Shown one piece after another: positions 58,789 through 64,000 of a stretch of DNA of 64,000 nucleotides. Numbering within the stretch: the first letter of the stretch is position 1; each line of letters starts with the position of its first letter. The notes beneath the pieces were generated by a model, which saw only the letters and a program-made list of their open reading frames with translations, ran no database searches and was not told the origin of the DNA. A program made the translations under genes and the position numbers. Source of the DNA: Pirellulales bacterium (GTDB taxonomy: Bacteria; Planctomycetota; Planctomycetia; Pirellulales; Lacipirellulaceae); contig JAHBXQ010000006.1 in assembly GCA_019636345.1 (NCBI GenBank), positions 62,001 through 126,000 on the forward strand, given 5' to 3'.

Positions 58789-59994
58789 TTACCGCGACGA
58801 CCGTTGTCGCGAGGCGGTTCGTCCCGGTTGCTGGCCGGAGGTCCGTTGCGATTGCTGTTGGGTCTGCTGCTGCAGGCGACGCTCCTCGGATTTGGCCTGT
58901 GCCTCTGCCCGACGGCGGGCCGCCTCGGCTTGGGATGCGGCGCGACGTTCGTCCATTTGCACCTTTCGGGCGACGATGTTTTCGACGCGTTGCGAGTTGA
59001 CGACGTACACCTTCGGGTCGTCGATGACGAACGGCGTCGACCAACTGCGGCCGTTGTTGTGGTTGCAGACGTTGACGAAGTAGGTGCGGAACGACTTAGC
59101 CGCGTAGCTATACGGCGTTTCCGAGGCAATATGATCGGCCGCCGTGAGATCTTCGACGCCGGGGCGGGCGTAGTAGTGAACCATCCCGTCCGGCGAGAAC
59201 GACATGCCGAACGTCCACCAGCCAAGTTGGTTGATGTCCATGGCGCGGTAGTCTTGCCCACGGCTGTTGGCGCGGATGGCGATGTAGGCCGACGGGCTGG
59301 CGTCCTGCTTCTTCCCGTTGACGGTCTTCGTGCCGCCGGTGCGATGATGGATCCACATCCCAGGCCAGTACGGCTCGTTGGTCGTGGTGGTCGTCGAGAA
59401 GAAGCCCCCCTTCTTCTCGGTGACGTTGGTCGACGTGCTGGCGCGGATGCCGAAGTGCGGTCCCGAGCGGTTTTCCCATTGTTCGTAAGGCGGCAAGTAG
59501 ACCCGCAGCGTGAAGCTGGGCCGTTCGCCCACGGGGATGCCCGTCCCCAGCCGCGGAATCACGTTGGCCACGAGATCGTCCTGTTGGACGTCGTTCGAGT
59601 TGTACCCCGGGACCCCCGAATTGAGAGTCCGCAGCAACAGCGCCTGCCGGCTGCCGGCGAGACCGCCCCGAGGAGTGGGGATCAACTCGACTTGGTCGGG
59701 CTGACCGCGCTCGGGTCCTTCGACCCAGCGGCCGTTGGACGATTCGCCCCGCGGATAGCGGACGGCTTGGTCCTGCTCGCGCGAACTCTTGGGATGGTTG
59801 TGAATGAAGGTCCACGACTCGTCCTCGAAATCGTCGCTGACGTAATCGATGAGTTTGCCGGATCCGGGGACGAACGCGCTGGCCGATTTGCGCTGGGCGA
59901 GGGCCTCCCCGGCCGAAAACGCTAGCGTCGCAGCGCCGGCGACGAGGGCCAGACGGGTCAACGAACGGCGGAACTGAGCGTGATTGCGGGCCAT
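58789..59994 (-). CDS. Secreted protein of unknown function, planctomycete-type
   Basis: 401 aa that I do not recognise as a named family. Twin-Arg-like basic start (RRSLTRLALVAGAATLAFS) and cleavage near ALAQ. Residues about 45-320 form a beta-rich domain with DDFEDESWTFIHNHPKSS, LLLRTLNSGVPGY, FTLRVYLPPYEQWENR, WPGMWIHHR and WWTFGMSFSPDGMVHYYARPG, reminiscent of concanavalin-like lectin/LamG folds. The last 70 residues are a charged Arg/Gln/Ala coiled tail (EAARRRAEAQAKSEERRLQQQ). A surface or sugar-binding role is a guess. Followed by a terminator-like hairpin. Confidence 0.65.
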   Translation of the reverse strand: MARNHAQFRRSLTRLALVAGAATLAFSAGEALAQRKSASAFVPGSGKLIDYVSDDFEDESWTFIHNHPKSSREQDQAVRYPRGESSNGRWVEGPERGQPDQVELIPTPRGGLAGSRQALLLRTLNSGVPGYNSNDVQQDDLVANVIPRLGTGIPVGERPSFTLRVYLPPYEQWENRSGPHFGIRASTSTNVTEKKGGFFSTTTTTNEPYWPGMWIHHRTGGTKTVNGKKQDASPSAYIAIRANSRGQDYRAMDINQLGWWTFGMSFSPDGMVHYYARPGVEDLTAADHIASETPYSYAAKSFRTYFVNVCNHNNGRSWSTPFVIDDPKVYVVNSQRVENIVARKVQMDERRAASQAEAARRRAEAQAKSEERRLQQQTQQQSQRTSGQQPGRTASRQRSSR

Positions 59995-60346
59995 GGGTCT
60001 CGCTCGCGGGTCGGAGGCGGGAATCGGGCGGACGTACGGGTCGGTTCCGCAAAGTCGGAACCACCGGTGTCATCGGATTATTCGCTTCCACCGCCCCACC
60101 CGGCCCCGGCGCCAGCCTCACAGTTTGCCTAACCGGCACGACGGTTCTCGAAAAATCGCCAGGATGGCGGCAACGCCTTGAGCCCCCCCGGGGATGCGCG
60201 GGGCGGTCCCCTGCGGCAGGAATCGTGGCTTCGTGCGCACTCTGGCGAGGTTGTGCTTTCGAATGCGGTTGTCGGGTAGGCGATCGAGCGCGTGTCGGCG
60301 ATAATGGGTCCGTTTGCGACGTGCCTGCCCGGAGACAAGGACCCCG
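59995..60346. other. Divergent intergenic region
   Basis: 352 bp between the secreted unknown gene and the sugar kinase, transcribed away from each other. It must hold both promoters; GATAAT at 60300-60305 is a candidate -10 for the kinase, but no well-spaced -35 is seen. Small ORFs here have no support. Confidence 0.5.
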
Positions 60347-61288
60347 ATGCCTCCGTCCGCCAAAGTCCCTGCCCCGCTCTTGGCCGTCGGGCTGGGCGAA
60401 TCGTTGTTCGATTGCTTTTCGCCGGATCGACGGCTCTTGGGCGGGGCCCCGCTCAACTTCGCCGTGCATGCCCAGCGGCTGCTCGAGAGCGTCGGCGGGG
60501 GGGCCGCTGTGGCGACCCGAATCGGCGCCGACGAGTTGGGAGACCGCGTGGTCGACGAGCTCCGCCGCCGCGGCCTGTCGCTCGCCGGGCTGCAACGCGA
60601 CGCAGAGGCCCCGACTGGCGTGGTCGCGGTGACGATCGACGCCGCGGGAAGTCCGTCGTACGACATCCGCCGCGACGCCGCCTGGGACCGGTGCGAGTTT
60701 GACGCCGCGTGGGCGCACCTGGCCGCGGACTGCGATGCGGTATGCTTCGGCACGCTTGCCCAGCGCTCGCCGGCGAGCCGGGCCGCGATTGCCGCCTTCT
60801 TGGCCGCAGCCGAGGGCGCCGTACGGCTGTGCGATTTGAACCTGCGGGCGCCCCACTACGACGAGCAGGCCGTTCGGACGAGCTTGACCGCGGCGACCGT
60901 GCTGAAACTCAACGAGTCGGAGTTGCCGATCGCGGCGGAGCTCCTCGAGCTGCCGGCGCGAGCCGAGTTGGAAGAAGCGGCCGGCGAGTTGCTCGAGGCG
61001 TTTGCGCTCGATGCGGTGATCGTCACCCGCGGCGCCGCGGGGGCGATGGCCGTGACCGGCGAGGAGGCGATCTCGCTCCCAGGCGCCCCGTTCGATCCGC
61101 AACCGGGCGCGGATAGCGTCGGCGCGGGGGACGCCTGCAGTGCGGGGATCGTCGTCGGCATGCTGCTGGGCTGGCCTTGGCGGCGAACTCTGGAACTCGG
61201 CAACGCCATGGGGGCCTACGTCGCCGCCCGCCCCGGCGCAACGCCGGAATTGCCGGGCAAGTTGGTCTCGCGGGTCCAGAACGAATAG
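60347..61288 (+). CDS. PfkB-family carbohydrate kinase (fructokinase-like)
   Basis: 313 aa cytoplasmic ribokinase-fold enzyme that phosphorylates a sugar with ATP. First PfkB motif region: GLGESLFDCFSPDRRLLGGAPLNFA (start of the fold, given by GESLFDCF and GGAPLNFA). The anion hole/catalytic motif is DSVGAGDACSAGIV with base Asp262. The N-terminus resembles fructokinases. The ATG at 60347 has ACAAGG upstream; 60314 is an alternative. Convergent with the dockerin metalloprotease. It could feed sugars released by the secreted hydrolases into metabolism, but there is no direct link. Confidence 0.88.
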   Translation: MPPSAKVPAPLLAVGLGESLFDCFSPDRRLLGGAPLNFAVHAQRLLESVGGGAAVATRIGADELGDRVVDELRRRGLSLAGLQRDAEAPTGVVAVTIDAAGSPSYDIRRDAAWDRCEFDAAWAHLAADCDAVCFGTLAQRSPASRAAIAAFLAAAEGAVRLCDLNLRAPHYDEQAVRTSLTAATVLKLNESELPIAAELLELPARAELEEAAGELLEAFALDAVIVTRGAAGAMAVTGEEAISLPGAPFDPQPGADSVGAGDACSAGIVVGMLLGWPWRRTLELGNAMGAYVAARPGATPELPGKLVSRVQNE

Positions 61289-61367
61289 CTGCCCCAGGGG
61301 AGCTCAACTCCAAGCACGTGCCGCGGGCGTCCAAAGACGGATGCTCAAGCTGCCAAACGCGGGAGGT

Positions 61368-62642
61368 TTAGCGCTCGCGGCTCCCGGACGCGGGACGAAT
61401 CGCGCCCGCCCCTGCGGCTCGGACGGCGACAAGTACGCCCGCGGTCAGCACGAGCAGCACGCCGGTCGGCTCCGGCACGGCGGCGATCGTCGCCGTCGCG
61501 GCTGCCGAGCGGTTCCGCTGCCAGATGAGGAAGTCGGCGCCGTCGGACTTGCCGTCGTTGTTGGCGTCGGCGTTGGCGTTGACCCCGAACCACGTCTTCC
61601 ACACGGTCAGGTCGGCGCCGTTGACGACGCCGTTGTTGTTGAAGTCGCCGGGGATCGTCGGCGTGATCGTCGTGTGGCCGATGTCGCGCAAGAAGGCCAG
61701 GTCGAGCGCCGTGAGATACTTGCGCGTTCCTGTGGTGAGCGAGGGATCCATGACCGCTTCCTGCACGCCGCCGTCGGAGATGCGGGTGCTCATCGTGCTC
61801 GAGGCGATGTGATCGCCGTCGGGGGCGAGCAGTCCGACGCCGCTGCCGACCAGCGCAATCACGTGAGGTCCCGTCCACGTCGTCCCGGAGACGTAGGCGT
61901 CCCACGACGCGGAGCCTCCCAGTCCGATGGCGTGCAGCATTTCGTGGAGCGCGACCGAGTAGAGATCGGTCTTTCCCGCGACGACCGAGGTCGTGTGATC
62001 GAAGTGCCAGAAAGCGTTCAACTGAGCTGCCGAGTCGATCGCGCTGTCGTTGTTGGTGTCGTTGTCGAAGGCGAGCGCGCCGTACGACACGCCGTAGTTG
62101 ACCGAGAAGTAAGTGTCGCCGACGTATCCGTCGAACGTCCCGATCTGCGGGCCGCCCCCGCGCATGAGCGCCGTTTGGGTGTTGGCGGCCGCATTGCCGA
62201 CCGCCGCGGCGAACTGAGCGGGGTTGCCTGACACGCCGATCGCCGCGCCGGCCCCCGCCGGGCCGCCGACGCCGACCGTGACGCCGGGCAATGGGCGCCA
62301 GCCGACGAATAGCTTCACCTCGTCGGCGTTCGTGCGGAGCGTTTCCCAAGTCGTCGCGACGCCGGTCGAGGGAATGTTGAATCCGACGCTGGCGTCGAAC
62401 GTGGCCGTCGTCGCGCCGGAATTGCCGACAAAAACGTCGGTCGTCAACGGCGTCAGCGAGGTGGTGACCGCGGCGCTCAAATCGGCGGCGGCCGCTTCCA
62501 GGGCGTAGCGGGCCGTCAGGTTCGTGCTGAAGTACGAATCGTATGTGTAGTCGACCGTGATCGTCAGCGCACGGGCCGGCGTCGGCATCGCGCCGCAGGT
62601 TGCCGTCAAGATCACCAGCCCAAGCGTTGCCAGCCGCCGCAT
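61368..62642 (-). CDS. Secreted zinc metalloprotease with dockerin-type repeats and PEP-CTERM
   Basis: 424 aa. Signal peptide MRRLATLGLVILTATCGAM. Metzincin-like zinc motif HEMLHAIG (His233, Glu234, His237) in the middle, as in NF038122-type metalloproteases of PEP-CTERM bacteria. A dockerin-type calcium repeat pair follows (GDFNNNGVVNGADLTVW and ANNDGKSDGADFLIWQ, about 345-390). C-terminus VPEPTGVLLVLTAGVLVAV with Arg residues is a PEP-CTERM signal. Start at 62642; an upstream in-frame ATG at 62750 has no leader. It may process surface proteins or host/biofilm peptides. Confidence 0.85.
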   Translation of the reverse strand: MRRLATLGLVILTATCGAMPTPARALTITVDYTYDSYFSTNLTARYALEAAAADLSAAVTTSLTPLTTDVFVGNSGATTATFDASVGFNIPSTGVATTWETLRTNADEVKLFVGWRPLPGVTVGVGGPAGAGAAIGVSGNPAQFAAAVGNAAANTQTALMRGGGPQIGTFDGYVGDTYFSVNYGVSYGALAFDNDTNNDSAIDSAAQLNAFWHFDHTTSVVAGKTDLYSVALHEMLHAIGLGGSASWDAYVSGTTWTGPHVIALVGSGVGLLAPDGDHIASSTMSTRISDGGVQEAVMDPSLTTGTRKYLTALDLAFLRDIGHTTITPTIPGDFNNNGVVNGADLTVWKTWFGVNANADANNDGKSDGADFLIWQRNRSAAATATIAAVPEPTGVLLVLTAGVLVAVRAAGAGAIRPASGSRER

Positions 62643-62859
62643 TGCTTCGTGCTCCCACCCGAGAAGCGACAGCAGGACCGCAGATTCGGTCGTGCCTCGC
62701 CAGACCTCCAGGGTATCATTGCTCCGGACAATTGCGAAACGTCCAGACAAAAAACCGCGGACTCCCTGGCGGCAAATCCACGGATCGAGGCCGGAGAAAC
62801 GGAAGAACTTGCGGGATGCGGCCTCCGCCGTCCCTCGCAGTGCGGGGTTCGGTCGCGCC

Positions 62860-63438
62860 CTACTGCGCCGCGCAGGAGGCGGCGCCGGCCGATTCCAGGG
62901 CCAGCAGGCGGCGCTTCATGGCGGTCCCCTGCGGGGCGGAAAATCCCCCGAGCCCGCCGCTCGCGGCGACGACGCGGTGGCATGGAACGACAAGCGGCAC
63001 GCGATTCGACGCCATGACCTGCCCCACGGCTCGCGCGGCGCCGGGGCTCCCGGCGGCGGCCGCCACTTGGCCGTAGGTTCGCGTCTGACCGTAAGGGATG
63101 GCCCGACAGGCCGCGACGACGCGCCGCTGGAACCCGGTCATCGGCGCCAGACCGAGCGGCAGATCGTCCAACGGGACCTGGACGCCCGATGCGTACCGGA
63201 CGAGGCGACCGACGATCTTCGCCGGGTCGGCGTCGTCGGCCCCGTGATGACTGACGCCGCGCGCGAACGTGATTTCCTCGGCGCATCGCCGCACGCAGCG
63301 CTCAGCCGCCGCGGCTGTGGCTTCGCCGAAACTCACCCCGCAGAGTCGCCCGTTGCGCACAGCGACGGCAATGTAACCCAACTCGCTGGGCGCGGAGACG
63401 ATCTCGATTGCCTGATTCGCGGAGGTGTTCGTCGCCAT
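62860..63438 (-). CDS. ogt: Methylated-DNA--protein-cysteine methyltransferase (O6-alkylguanine repair)
   Basis: 192-aa suicide repair protein that moves methyl groups from O6-methylguanine to its own Cys. Active site VPCHRVV (Cys153) with the helix-turn-helix TRTYGQVAAAAGSPGAARAVG just before it. The N-terminal RNase-H-like domain is present and weakly conserved. No Ada-type metal-binding half is fused. ATG at 63438 chosen for family length; 63558 is an unsupported extension. Confidence 0.92.
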   Translation of the reverse strand: MATNTSANQAIEIVSAPSELGYIAVAVRNGRLCGVSFGEATAAAAERCVRRCAEEITFARGVSHHGADDADPAKIVGRLVRYASGVQVPLDDLPLGLAPMTGFQRRVVAACRAIPYGQTRTYGQVAAAAGSPGAARAVGQVMASNRVPLVVPCHRVVAASGGLGGFSAPQGTAMKRRLLALESAGAASCAAQ

Positions 63439-63551
63439 CGTCCCGTTGCTCCGACTGTTGGAGATGTTGGATTGGGGTCGAGCGCCGCTAGGTAATGTAC
63501 CACTTCGGTTGCGCGGCGACGAGCGTATTCGACCCTGGGGATTCGTCCCTT

Positions 63552-63581
63552 TTGACACGCTTTTCCCCGGGGCCCTATACT
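63552..63581 (+). promoter_or_regulatory. Near-consensus sigma-70 promoter
   Basis: TTGACA (perfect -35), 18-bp spacer, TATACT. Predicted start near 63588, 53 nt before the ATG at 63641. This is the best promoter sequence I see in the window. Confidence 0.75.
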
Positions 63582-63640
63582 TCCTGCTGGGGCCGCCGCC
63601 GGCGTCCCCCGTGACAACTCCGCGTGAGGGCGCCGCCGCG

Positions 63641-64000
63641 ATGAATCCCTACAGCTCGCATGCTGACGATCACTATCTCAACATGAATCTCAGCACCGAG
63701 ATGGAACTCCCCGGCAGTCGCGAGACGGTGCTCCACTATTTCGAGCAGATTCAGAAGAAGTACCCGCAAATGCGGAACTTCTACTCTCGTGACAAGAACG
63801 ACTTCATCCTCGAGGAGGACAAAGATCGGGGCGATTACCGCTGGTGCTCGATCGAGCCGCGACGGATTTGCTCGGGGCAGGTCAATCCGCCTCGGATCGA
63901 AGACGCCGTCGAGCAGCACCGGCTGGCGCTCGAACTGGCGCCGTACGCGCTCTCGGTCAGCCCGCTCGACTGCGAAGCGCTCGACCTCTTGATGGGGTTC
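63641..64000 (+). CDS. Unknown protein, 3' end outside the window
   Basis: First 120 codons of an open frame that runs off the window end without a stop. It opens with polar residues (MNPYSSHADDHYLNMN) and no signal peptide. It then has an alpha/beta mix with REVTVLHYFEQIQKKYPQM-like helix (landmark HYFEQIQKKYP), WCSIEPRRICSGQVNPPR and HRLALELAPYALSVSPLDCEALDLLMG. I do not recognise the family. It sits behind a near-consensus promoter. Confidence 0.75.
   Translation, partial: MNPYSSHADDHYLNMNLSTEMELPGSRETVLHYFEQIQKKYPQMRNFYSRDKNDFILEEDKDRGDYRWCSIEPRRICSGQVNPPRIEDAVEQHRLALELAPYALSVSPLDCEALDLLMGF

Noticed and set aside
60269-60305. TTGTCG...GATAAT promoter for the sugar kinase
   Set aside because: Spacer is 25 bp, too long for a sigma-70 promoter.

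Overview
The window is GC-rich bacterial DNA that most resembles a planctomycete (Pirellulales-like, for example a Lacipirellulaceae relative). I infer this from the protein families, not from a database search: PEP-CTERM-sorted secreted proteins (some with dockerin-type repeats), a DUF1080-YdjY protein, a glycine-rich 'mu-protocadherin'-type surface protein, DUF6268-like barrels, a PrsW protease behind zinc ribbons, and a chlamydia/bacteroidete-type V-ATPase. Most genes are high-GC, closely packed and shadowed by long antisense ORFs, which I left out.

Left part (1-15 kb): an RND permease overlaps by 4 nt the first gene of a V/A-type ATPase operon in the order B-D-I-K-E-DUF2764-A. This is a cyclic permutation of the E-DUF2764-A-B-D-I-K order known from Chlamydia. 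The K subunit has the full set of Na+-ligand positions known from Enterococcus hirae NtpK. A secreted aspartoacylase-like amidohydrolase, a glycine-rich surface protein and a SnoaL/DUF4440-like secreted protein follow on the minus strand.

Mobile patch (15.1-19.96 kb): an IS66 element with recognisable ends has lost the middle of its transposase and carries the first bases of an IS110 transposase in its place. Next to it are a second IS66 tail, a truncated toxin-module/immunity-like pair, a low-GC secreted gene between two direct copies of a 128-bp repeat, an ISAs1 remnant, and a tRNA-Arg(ACG).

Middle (20-40 kb): a secreted GH2 beta-galactosidase, a DUF1080-YdjY protein, an operon of an unknown protein with YggS and YggU, a complete RND adaptor-permease pair, PolX polymerase with a PHP domain, a repeat-rich Tyr-Ala-Pro secreted protein with a good terminator, a stand-alone RNA-polymerase-alpha-CTD-like protein, and a UvrD/PcrA helicase with a Tudor-like tail.

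Accessory polysaccharide region (40-53 kb): a LuxR-type regulator, a PEP-CTERM protein, a GH10 xylanase with dockerin and PEP-CTERM signals, and a 1446-aa beta-strand-repeat PEP-CTERM protein. The last 239 bp of the helicase gene recur after the xylanase, and its last 72 bp recur before it. The xylanase block is therefore bracketed by displaced copies of a housekeeping gene's tail.

Right part (53-64 kb): a FtsJ/RlmM-like methyltransferase, two tandem DUF6268-like outer-membrane proteins, PrsW protease, a secreted protein of unknown function, a PfkB sugar kinase, a dockerin/PEP-CTERM metalloprotease, an O6-alkylguanine-DNA alkyltransferase, and the start of an unknown gene behind a near-consensus promoter. 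At least five families of short palindromic or dispersed repeats sit between genes, mostly around accessory DNA.
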